A stretch of 64,000 nt of DNA from CAVQBJ01 sp963819075 (GTDB lineage Bacteria; Actinomycetota; Thermoleophilia; Solirubrobacterales; Solirubrobacteraceae), in contig CAWFUP010000002.1 in NCBI GenBank assembly GCA_963819075.1, positions 868,001-932,000 of the forward strand, read 5' to 3'. The notes below the pieces were generated by a model. It was not told the origin of the DNA. It saw only the letters and a list, made by a program, of their open reading frames with translations, and searched no databases. This document shows positions 43,164 to 50,782 of this stretch, in pieces. Position 1 is the first letter of the stretch. Every line of letters begins with the position of its first letter. The position numbers and the translations under genes were made by a program.

Positions 43164-45473
43164 ATGCGACGACAGCCCTTCCTGACGGCGCTGCGCGCGG
43201 CGCCGGGTGCGGACCCGCGGGTTCCAGCGAGGCGATTGCGACCGCAATCGGCCGCTGCTCTGCCGACCGAGACTGGGACCGCGGGTGACGCGACGTCGAC
43301 CGCTGCGCTCGCGGTGGTGCTCGCCGTCGCGAGCGCCACCGCGCTCATCGGCCTGCTCCTCCTCATCGCCGAGCACAGCAAGAACCTCCAGTCGGCGGGG
43401 TTCGTCTGCGGCTGTGCCGCGATCGCCATCGGCGTGGTGGTGGCGCTCAGGCTCCCACGCGTCCATGCGCGCGCGCTGGCCCGGATGCTGGCGATCGAGC
43501 TCGGCGTCCTGTCTGTCCTCGCGCTGCTCATCTCCCAGGCGTCGGTCGCGTGGTATCCGAACGACGGCGCGCTCATCACCGCCGGCGTGCTCGCGATCGC
43601 TGCCCACGCGACCATGTGCCTGCGCCGCGGCCGATTCCCGGCCATTCCCGACGCGGCGGCGATAGCAGCGTTTGCCCTCATCGGGCTGCCGTTCCTCCCG
43701 GCCGCCGATCGAGATCCCATCGTCGTCGCCCGGACGGCGCTGCTCGGTGCGGCACTCGCGCTCGTGCTCGTGCGGTCGCGCTCGCGCGCCCGTCCCTCGC
43801 TCGCGGTCCGGGCGACGGTCGATGTGCTCGTTCCCGTCGTGCTCCTGCTCGTGGTCAACGACCTCAGCTACACGGTGCCCTTTGGAGACGTTCTGCACCA
43901 CCTCAACTTCTACGTCGGCCCTACCAACGACGTGTTACACGGCAAGACCGTGCTCGTCAACACGTTCTCCCAGTACGGCGTGGGGGTTGTCTACGCGCTC
44001 GCGGCGCTGTTCGCGCTGCCCGGCATGCACCTCGGATACGGGCCGTTCGAGCTCGTCGTCTCCGTTGCCACGGCGCTGCAGCTCGCCGCGCTCTACGTCC
44101 TGCTGCGGGTGACGGTGCGCTCACAGCTGCTCGCGTTGGTCGCCGTCGTCGTCGCCGTGATGTGGAGCGTGTTCGACACGATCTCCTTCGTCTCCTATCC
44201 GAGCGGCGGTGTGCTGCGCTTCGGTCCCCCCTTCCTGCTCGTCGTGCTGCTCGCGCTAGCGGCCCGCCGGCCGGCGTCGCGCGGGCTCGCGCTCGCGTCA
44301 CTCATCGCGTTCGCGATCTGCTCGGTGTGGAGCATCGAGGTGCTCGTATACGCGAGCGCCGCCGCGGGGGCGTTCGTGCTCTCGCAGGCGGCGCTGGCCC
44401 GCGATCGTCGGCAGCTGCGCCGACTATGGCGGTTCGCGGTCGCGGCGCTCGCCGCGTTCGCCGCGCTCGTGCTCGGGACGCTGCTGCGGTCGGGCCAGGC
44501 GCCCAGTCTCACGGTGTACTCGTCCTATCTCGACGTGTACGCCAAGAGCCACCTCGCCTGGGTCCCAATCGTCCCGTTCTCGCCCTCGCTGTTGCTCGCC
44601 CTCGCCCTGATGGCGTCCGCTGCCGCGGCGGCCGTCCTCTCGCTGACCGGCGCACGCACCGCTCGTGAGCGACGTACGCTTCCGCTCATCGCCGCGCTCA
44701 CAGCGCTCGGCGTCGCGGAGTTCACTTGGTTTGTCGATCGCTCCTTCGAGGGCGTCGAGCCAAAGCTCGGCCTGACAATCATCGCGGTCGGAGCGTTGTG
44801 GCTTGATCTGTTGCTCGCCGACCGCGCTCGCATGTCACGGGGGCGGGCCGCGCTGATTGCGCTCCTGTGCGGGTCGGCGGGGATGCTCACGGTCGCCAGC
44901 TACACGGCGGCCACGACGGCGCTCGGGACCTCGGCGCTCGCCACGCTAACCGGAACCGCCACGTTCCCGCCCGGCCTCTACGGGTTGGCGACCAACGCCT
45001 CGCTGCGTGCGCGCCTGGCGAGCGTCTGGTCGTCGCCGATCGCCTCCGGCCCGCCGGCCGAAGGCGACGCCGAGTCCCTCATGCGCCGTTACGACTCCCG
45101 GCCGGTCGTCGTGCTGCTCGCACCCGAGTTGACGACGGAGGTGCTCGTGCGCAGCGACCGCACCAACGTGCTGCCGATGGCCACGCCGAGTCAGGACGGG
45201 ATCGTCCCGGACGCCGCCTCGCGATTCGTTGCCGCGCTGTCGAGGCTCCCGTCCGGGACCCTGCTCCTGACGGACCGCGAGGCGATCGCCGACCGTCCGC
45301 CCGCGCCCCCGCCACCGACCGATGCCGTTCGCCTCGCGCAGTACCACTACCTGCTCGTGCGGTTGCAGCTCATACGGTTCCTGCAGACGCGTCGACGCTT
45401 GGTGCTCCTGGCGAACACACCCACAGGGGCGGCGATGTATCGCATCCAGGCGGCGGGGGACGGCGCTGGGTGA
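43164..45473 (+). CDS. Large polytopic membrane protein, possibly GT-C glycosyltransferase-like
   Basis: 769 residues with about 14 hydrophobic segments between residues 45 and 590, then a soluble C-terminal domain of about 170 residues (VVVLLAPELTTEVLVRS, RRLVLLANTPTGAAMYRI). The layout of many helices followed by a periplasmic domain, and a charged loop around SYTVPFGDVLHHLNFYVGP after a helix, recall GT-C type glycosyltransferases, but no Asp-Asp or Glu-Asp catalytic pair could be fixed, so the call stays tentative. The ATG at 43164 has no clear ribosome site. tRNA-Arg follows. Confidence 0.6.
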   Translation: MRRQPFLTALRAAPGADPRVPARRLRPQSAAALPTETGTAGDATSTAALAVVLAVASATALIGLLLLIAEHSKNLQSAGFVCGCAAIAIGVVVALRLPRVHARALARMLAIELGVLSVLALLISQASVAWYPNDGALITAGVLAIAAHATMCLRRGRFPAIPDAAAIAAFALIGLPFLPAADRDPIVVARTALLGAALALVLVRSRSRARPSLAVRATVDVLVPVVLLLVVNDLSYTVPFGDVLHHLNFYVGPTNDVLHGKTVLVNTFSQYGVGVVYALAALFALPGMHLGYGPFELVVSVATALQLAALYVLLRVTVRSQLLALVAVVVAVMWSVFDTISFVSYPSGGVLRFGPPFLLVVLLALAARRPASRGLALASLIAFAICSVWSIEVLVYASAAAGAFVLSQAALARDRRQLRRLWRFAVAALAAFAALVLGTLLRSGQAPSLTVYSSYLDVYAKSHLAWVPIVPFSPSLLLALALMASAAAAAVLSLTGARTARERRTLPLIAALTALGVAEFTWFVDRSFEGVEPKLGLTIIAVGALWLDLLLADRARMSRGRAALIALLCGSAGMLTVASYTAATTALGTSALATLTGTATFPPGLYGLATNASLRARLASVWSSPIASGPPAEGDAESLMRRYDSRPVVVLLAPELTTEVLVRSDRTNVLPMATPSQDGIVPDAASRFVAALSRLPSGTLLLTDREAIADRPPAPPPPTDAVRLAQYHYLLVRLQLIRFLQTRRRLVLLANTPTGAAMYRIQAAGDGAG

Positions 45474-45582
45474 GCGGTCCTGTCGTTCCACGGCTCAGCG
45501 CGCCGCAGCGCCGCCGATCCCGCCGCGCCAGTCGGCAGACACGACTGAGCCTCAGGCCGACGCTCACTACACTACGCCCGGT

Positions 45583-45656
<74 letters not shown>

Positions 45657-45912
45657 TCAGGAATCGGCTGGAAATCCCGTCATTTCTATGGCCGCGCAAA
45701 ATGAAGCACACCAACTTTCTCCCGGGATTTTCTCCCGAACAGGGAGGCTGCTCGCTTCACGTGTCGGTCCTTGACCGCCCCGCGGCGGGCCGGCCGTCGG
45801 CACGGGCCGTGGCCGTCGTCGTCCAAACCGGCAGCCGCTCGTTTCCCTCTCAGGTCGCGTTCTTGCTCGGGCTCGTCTGTCTCCGCCTGCGCGGTCACGA
45901 AATCAGCTGAAC

Positions 45913-46380
45913 GTGGCTACGTCCGCGCAGCTGCATCTGATCGGCGAGCTCAAAGAAGAGGCGCATCATCCGCCGCATCGGCTCGTGATCGATCACGGCA
46001 CCGCCTTCGCGCCGGCTCCGCTGCCCCCAGACGTTGAGCCCGGCGAGCAGGGATGCTGCTTCTACGACGCCTTCGCCCTGGCGAGCCGTCAGCCTGACCG
46101 CTACACCTACTTCGAAGGATTTGGGACCTACGAGGTCGCAACCGTTGAATCCTGCGAGCCGTCCTGGCCAGTGCCGCACGCATGGTGCATCGAGGACGCT
46201 CGCGTTGTCGATCCGACGTGGGAGCCTCTAGCGCTCCGCCCCCTGGCCTACCGAGGCGTAGCGCTGCCTATTGAGCTGGTCAAACCACATGCGGAGAAGC
46301 GGTCGCGTGGGCCGCTTCACTTCTACGCGCAGTGCATCGAAGTCGTCTATGCCGCTCTTGGTCTCAGGCCGCCAAGGTAG
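45913..46380 (+). CDS. Small protein with a possible Cys-His-Asp papain-like triad
   Basis: 155 residues, GTG start at 45913. The pattern GEQGCCFYDAFALASRQPD, YTYFEGFGTYEVA, VPHAWCIEDARVVDPTWEP places a Cys before a helix, then His and Asp on successive strands, as in papain/transglutaminase-like folds and small phage or plasmid proteins of similar layout. Activity is not proven; the Cys could be the first or second of the pair. The gene opens the accessory region after tRNA-Arg. The 256 bases between the tRNA and this gene hold nothing that I can support. Confidence 0.6.
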   Translation: MATSAQLHLIGELKEEAHHPPHRLVIDHGTAFAPAPLPPDVEPGEQGCCFYDAFALASRQPDRYTYFEGFGTYEVATVESCEPSWPVPHAWCIEDARVVDPTWEPLALRPLAYRGVALPIELVKPHAEKRSRGPLHFYAQCIEVVYAALGLRPPR

Positions 46381-46600
46381 CTGTTCCACGGACCGCGGTT
46401 GCGCGACGTCGTCCTTGCCACCGCCGGCCCGGATGTATAGCCGACGAGGACGCGCTGGTCCCGCTGGCAGGTGGTGGCGGCGATCTCGGTGGGGTGATGG
46501 CCGTCGCAGGCGCCTGGTTGGCGCACCCGGCGCGCAGCGAGTGCCCGGCTAACTCACGCGGGTCAAGGCCGGCGGCGCGGGGACGCTTCTTGCGACCAGC
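46381..46600 (-). pseudogene. Remnant of a tyrosine recombinase C-terminus
   Basis: Minus-strand text reads LDPRELAGHSLRAGCANQAP in one frame (His-x-x-Arg box at about 46528-46548), then, after a one-base deletion near 46490, EIAATTCQRDQRVLVGYTSG in the next frame, where the Tyr (about 46435) sits where the active-site tyrosine is expected. The reading continues into the end of the neighbouring plus-strand gene. The upstream catalytic part is missing. This is the fossil of an integrase in the region next to tRNA-Arg. Confidence 0.6.
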
Positions 46601-46649
46601 GCCAGCAGCCAGACCGCTGAAGAGAGGCGAGTTTCGTCATTTTGGTAGA

Positions 46650-46722
46650 TTCCGCGTGCAGCGGAATAGACGTATTTAGCGCCAGACGCTATAATTCCCA
46701 CGCGGAAAATGTCTTCTTCCGC
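46650..46722 (+). promoter_or_regulatory. Promoter and operator of the AbiEi/AbiEii-type pair
   Basis: TAGACG (46667-46672), a 17-base spacer and a consensus TATAAT (46690-46695) place a start site about 7 bases before the ATG at 46709. GCGGAA or its complement TTCCGC occurs four times: 46650-46655, 46661-46666, 46702-46707 and 46717-46722. The first two form a palindrome TTCCGC-N5-GCGGAA touching the -35, and the last two flank the start codon. AbiEi antitoxins are known to repress their own promoter by binding inverted repeats. Confidence 0.65.
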
Positions 46723-47833
46723 TGACAGCAGAACCGAGGTATTTCGCGAAACATCGCCACCCGAGCGCGAGTCCGACGTGCTTCGCATCGGGATTGACGC
46801 TGTGCGCGGTCGACTTCCGGGCTCGTGGAGCGTGGACCGCGGTGCTGGCCCGACCGATCCGTCGTTGCCGTTCGACGCGGAGCTGCGCCTGCGAGCGCCC
46901 GACGGGGCGGAAGCGATCGTCTTGGTTGAGGCCAAGCGCCTGCTCAACACGCGCGACGTACCGATCGTGCTCGAAAGGCTGCAGCGCGCCGCAGCGGCGC
47001 GGGGCAGCGCGCAGGACGTCGTCGCGCTGCTGGTGGCGCGCTACCTGGCGCCCACCACGCGCGAGCGGATCGCCGCCGCCGGCGCTGGCTACGTCGACGC
47101 GACCGGCAACCTCCTGTTGGCCTGCGACCGGCCCGCGCTGTTCCTGCGCGACCGAGGCGCCGACCGTGATCCATGGCGAGGCCCGGGCCGACCACGCGGA
47201 ACTCTGCAAGGCGTCCCGGCGGCGCGGGTGGTCCGCGCGCTCATCGACTTCGCCCCGCCCTACACCGTGCCCGAGCTGGCCGAACGCGCCCGGGCGTCCA
47301 CGGGAGCGACGTATCGCGTCGTCGAGTTCCTCGACGAGGAAGGGCTGCTGCAGCGCCAGCGCTATGGGCCAATCAGCGATGTCCGATGGCGGCCGCTGCT
47401 GGAACGCTGGAGTCAGGACTACGGGTATGCGAGATCGAACACGGTGGAGACGTTCCTGGAGCCCCGCGGACTCGGGGTGCTCGCCGAACGACTGGCGCAG
47501 CTGCCCGACCTGGACTACGTGGTGACCGGGTCGCTGGCCGCCGAGCGCGTCGCGGCCTACGCACCGGCACGGTTGGCCACGCTCTACGTGCGCGACCTCG
47601 CGGCCGCCGCAGACATTCTTGGCCTGCGCCGGGTCGACAGCGGTACGAACGTCGCCCTGGCGAGCGGCAAATACGACGTGGTGTACGACCGCGCCCAACT
47701 GGTTGACGGCGTGCGGATCGCCGCCACCAGCCAAGTTGCCGTCGACCTGCTCACCGGACCCGGCCGCAATCCCAGCGAAGCCGTCGCCCTGCTGGACTGG
47801 ATGGAGCGCAATGAGCGCGCCTGGCGACGTTGA
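46709..47833 (+). CDS. AbiEi-like antitoxin / winged-helix transcriptional regulator
   Basis: 374 residues. An N-terminal domain (about 20-150) with IVLVEAKRLLNTRDVPIVLE and AAGAGYVDATGNLLLAC resembles a restriction-endonuclease-like fold in which a lysine-containing VEAK motif is seen. A winged-helix domain follows (about 165-225: YTVPELAERARASTGATYRV then EFLDEEGLLQRQRYG), and the C-terminal half has the AbiEi-like pattern LDYVVTGSLAAERVAAYAPA and a final PSEAVALLDWM. It overlaps the downstream nucleotidyltransferase by 23 bases, the antitoxin-first order of type IV systems. Confidence 0.72.
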   Translation: MSSSADSRTEVFRETSPPERESDVLRIGIDAVRGRLPGSWSVDRGAGPTDPSLPFDAELRLRAPDGAEAIVLVEAKRLLNTRDVPIVLERLQRAAAARGSAQDVVALLVARYLAPTTRERIAAAGAGYVDATGNLLLACDRPALFLRDRGADRDPWRGPGRPRGTLQGVPAARVVRALIDFAPPYTVPELAERARASTGATYRVVEFLDEEGLLQRQRYGPISDVRWRPLLERWSQDYGYARSNTVETFLEPRGLGVLAERLAQLPDLDYVVTGSLAAERVAAYAPARLATLYVRDLAAAADILGLRRVDSGTNVALASGKYDVVYDRAQLVDGVRIAATSQVAVDLLTGPGRNPSEAVALLDWMERNERAWRR

Positions 47834-48676
47834 CTTGCTCGTCGCGGCGCGCGCGGCACTGCTCGATGCTCTCGACGCGCTGGTCGGGCAACGCGACGCC
47901 CTCGTGCTGATCGGAGCCCAGGCCATCTACCTGCACACCGGCGCTGCGCCGGTCGCATTGGCTGAGGCGACCAAGGACAGCGACCTCGCCGTCGACCCAC
48001 GCGCGCTGAGCGACGATCCGCTGCTGGACGACGCGATGACGCGCGCCGGGTTTCATCGCGACCTCGAACACCCCCAACCCGGGGCGTGGCTGTCGCGCGA
48101 GGGCATCCCGGTCGACCTGATGGTCCCCGAAGCGCTGGCCGGAGGCCCAGCTCGTCGCGGCGCGCGGATCCCTCCCCACAGTCGCCACGCCACGCGGCGA
48201 ACCCGCGGTCTGGAGGCTGCGGTCGTCGATCACGCCCCGATGACGATCACCGCACTCGACCCGAGAGACCGCCGCCACGCGGAGATCGCCGTTGCCGGCC
48301 CGGCGGCGCTGCTGGTCGCCAAGCTCCACAAGCTCGGCGAGCGCAAGAACGACCCTGGCCGCCTGGTCGACAAGGACGCCCACGACATTACCGACTGCTC
48401 GTCGCCATCGACCCGGCGATGCTCGGACGCCGGCTATCCGAGCTGTGCGATGACCCGCTCGCCGGAGAGGCCACCGAGGAGGCGATCGCGCACCTACGCG
48501 ATCTCTTCGCCGCTGCGGACTCCCTGGGATCGACGATGGCCGGCCGCGCCGAGCAGATCGTGGGCGATCCGGCCGTCGTCAGCGCCTCGACCGCGGTGCT
48601 CGCCGCGGACGTGCTCGCGCATCTTGACCAGACGCGGCGCCGCCGCACGCCGCTTGACTCTGATGCAGACCGATGA
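47811..48676 (+). pseudogene. AbiEii-like nucleotidyltransferase toxin, frameshifted
   Basis: ATG 47811 opens a protein with VLIGAQAIYLHTG and KDSDLAVDP, the Gly/Ser box and Asp-x-Asp pair of minimal nucleotidyltransferases. The first frame runs to about 48390 (KDAHDI) and then loses similarity; the next frame continues with YRLLVAIDPAMLGRRLSELC and ends at 48676. A missing T at the ACATT|ACC junction (48388-48392) explains the break: restoring it gives DAHDIYRLLVAID. The full product would be about 288 residues. Loss of the C-terminal domain may have disarmed the toxin, or the base was lost in sequencing. Confidence 0.75.
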
Positions 48677-48909
48677 CCGCCGGTAGCGCGTCCGCGCCTT
48701 GATCGCGGCGACTCGCCGTCGTGATAGTCGTGGCTCTCGGCGAGGGCTCGTCAGTGGCTCCGACGAGAGCGGAAGACATGACGCGGGCGCTGTAAACCAT
48801 CCGGTGGGCATCGGCCGCAGCCAGCCTGTAACCCGGGCCTACACAGTGCGCTCTACGCTGCTCGGCTGTTGGGTGTCTCGCCCCCGCCGCGGGCCAGCCA
48901 CTCGGTTAG

Positions 48910-49136
48910 TTCCTCGCGGCGTGGGGCGCCGGCTCTGGGCGGGTGAAAACGAGCGATGATTTCGTGGTCGTCTGCTGACGCCGACCTACTATGGCGCTTG
49001 CGAGCCCGTCGTTTAGTTTGGCGTGGGGGTCTGTTTCGGGACTCCGGACTGTCGCTGCTCGAGCACGCTCATCAGACTCTTTGAATTCACAGGCCCTCGC
49101 AGATGGCGATCGTGTCATCGACGTGAGGAGGTTGTG
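48910..49136 (+). ncRNA. Expected bridge RNA region of the IS110 element
   Basis: IS110-group elements transcribe a structured bridge RNA from the non-coding left end, with a target-binding loop and then a donor-binding loop. Here two short matches lie in that order: TCGTTTAG at 49009-49016 differs by one base from the target flank TCGGTTAG (48902-48909), and CATCAG at 49070-49075 equals the right end of the element (50388-50393). Such short matches can arise by chance; the RNA itself is inferred from the family. Confidence 0.5.
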
Positions 49137-50369
49137 ATGGACGTGATCGTTGAGCGCGTCAGCGCGCTTGATGTCCACAAGGCCAGCGTGACCGCGTGCG
49201 TGCGCACGCCTGCGGGCGACGGTGGCCGCGAGCCGCACCTGGCGGAGTTTGCCACGACGGTCCGCGGGCTTTTGGGGCTGCGTGACTGGCTGGCCGCGCA
49301 CGGCGTCACGCAGGTCGTCATGGAGGCCACCGGGGTGTATTGGAAGCCGGTCTGGCACATCCTTGAGGACGACTTCGAGCTGATGCTCGTCAACGCCCGT
49401 CACGTCAAGCAGGTCCCCGGTCGCAAGACCGACATGGGTGACGCGGCGTGGCTGTGCCAGCTCGCCGAAGCTGGGCTCTTGAAGGCCAACTTCGTGCCGC
49501 CCAAGCCGATCCGTGACCTGCGCCAGCTCACGAGGTATCGCAAGACCCAGATCGCCGAGCGTCAACGCGAGGCTCAGCGGCTGCATAAGGCGTTGGAGGA
49601 CAGCAACGTCAAGCTCGATTGCGTCGCCTCGGATCTGCTGGGCAAGTCGGGACGCGCGATGCTCGACGCGCTCGTGGTCGGTACGACTGACCCCGACATC
49701 CTGGCCGACCTCGCCAAGGGCCGGCTGCGCCAGAAGCTTCCCGAGCTGCGCGAAGCGCTGGAGGGTCGCTTCAACGACCTGCACGCGCTGCTGATCGGCG
49801 CGATCCTCGCCCACCTGGACTTCCTGGACGAGCAGATCGACCGGCTTTCGGACGCGATCGGGGAACGCATCGCCCCTTTCGAGGCGGCCGTTGAGCTCTT
49901 GTGCAGCATCCCGGGCGTTCAACGGCGCACCGCCGAGGTGATCATCGCCGAGATCGGCCCTGACATGAGCGTGTTCCCTTCGGCGCGCCATTTGGCGTCC
50001 TGGGCCGGGCAGTGCCCCGGCAACGACCGCTCCGCCGGCAAGCAGCGCTCCGGCCGCACCCGCAAGGGATCCAGGTGGCTCAACGCCGCCCTCAAGGATG
50101 CCGCGATGGCTGCGATGCGCACCAAGAACAGCTACCTGCGAGCGCTTTACGAACGCCAGCGCTCCCGTATCGGACACGGCAAAGCGATCGGCGCCGTCAA
50201 ACACTCGATCCTCGTCGCCGCGTGGCACATGCTCACCAACGGCGAGCTCTACGCCGACCTCGGCCCCGATTACTACCGCCGCCGCGATCCCGCCCGCACC
50301 ACCAAACGCCTCGTCGCCCAGCTCGAGCGCCTCGGCCACACCGTCACGATCCAGGAGGCAGCCGCATAG
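49137..50369 (+). CDS. IS110-family transposase (DEDD/serine type)
   Basis: 410 residues from ATG 49137 (GAGGAGG upstream). The RuvC-like N-terminal domain has Asp in VSALDVHKASV, Glu in VVMEATGVYW and the Asp pair in GRKTDMGDAAWL. The C-terminal Tnp domain has SIPGVQRRTAEVIIAEIG and the catalytic-serine region CPGNDRSAGKQRSG. Full length and undisturbed, so the element may be active. In this family the enzyme works with a bridge RNA that pairs target and donor DNA. Confidence 0.96.
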   Translation: MDVIVERVSALDVHKASVTACVRTPAGDGGREPHLAEFATTVRGLLGLRDWLAAHGVTQVVMEATGVYWKPVWHILEDDFELMLVNARHVKQVPGRKTDMGDAAWLCQLAEAGLLKANFVPPKPIRDLRQLTRYRKTQIAERQREAQRLHKALEDSNVKLDCVASDLLGKSGRAMLDALVVGTTDPDILADLAKGRLRQKLPELREALEGRFNDLHALLIGAILAHLDFLDEQIDRLSDAIGERIAPFEAAVELLCSIPGVQRRTAEVIIAEIGPDMSVFPSARHLASWAGQCPGNDRSAGKQRSGRTRKGSRWLNAALKDAAMAAMRTKNSYLRALYERQRSRIGHGKAIGAVKHSILVAAWHMLTNGELYADLGPDYYRRRDPARTTKRLVAQLERLGHTVTIQEAAA

Positions 50370-50782
50370 AGCGCGAACGCGTTTTCCCATCAGTTAGCTG
50401 GCTGCGCAAAAAGCGCCATTGGCGGCCGACCTTGGCCGCGGGCACCTGACCGGTGCGGACGAGTTCTCCCAGGGTGCGGGTCTTGATCCCGAGGTAGTCG
50501 GCAGCGCCTTCGCCGGGACCAGCGGCCGCGGGCTCCCGAGATTGGGCTGGAGCGGGCGCCAGCGCGAGCTCGGGCGGTTATGGTGTTCCACCGCGGGTTC
50601 CGGATCTTCCTCGCGCGCGGTGGGAGGTCGCCGGGTGCTGAGGACGTCTGCCGCCGTCGGTCGGTCGATCACCCGCGTCGGGGCCGCGGAGGCCCCTCTC
50701 GTTCGACCGCCGTCCTGCGTTCATCCACGCCTGGGCGCGATGGGTCGCTTGTGGCACGGTCGAGGACTGCGCCGTGCCGGCC

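Larger units (their letters stand above)
48905..50397 (+). mobile_element. IS110-family insertion sequence, about 1.49 kb
   Basis: Limits are set by the interrupted excisionase frame: left flank ends ...CTCGGTTAG (to 48909) and right flank resumes at GTTAGCTGGCTG (50393 on), so one copy of GTTAG belongs to the target. There are no terminal inverted repeats of note, as usual for IS110. The transposase occupies 49137-50369, leaving 227 bp of non-coding left end and 28 bp of right end, the layout of the IS110 group proper. Confidence 0.8.
48853..50672 (-). pseudogene. Excisionase/MerR-like DNA-binding gene interrupted by an IS110 element
   Basis: Right of the element the minus strand encodes AADYLGIKTRTLGELVRTGQ followed by VPAAKVGRQWRFLRSQLT, the full helix-turn-helix of excisionase-type (Xis/AlpA/MerR-like) proteins. 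Left of the element it continues with EEWL-like text, RREELTEWLARGGGETPN, and stops at TAG 48853-48855. The two halves join at the shared GTTAG. The N-terminus is unclear: an ATG frame from 50672 gives LVPAKA just before AADYLG but one base out of frame, so a second lesion near 50505 is likely. Confidence 0.65.

Noticed and set aside
48579..48800. Minus-strand 73-residue open frame after the AbiEii-like gene
   Set aside because: It overlaps the toxin C-terminus antisense and shows no family features.
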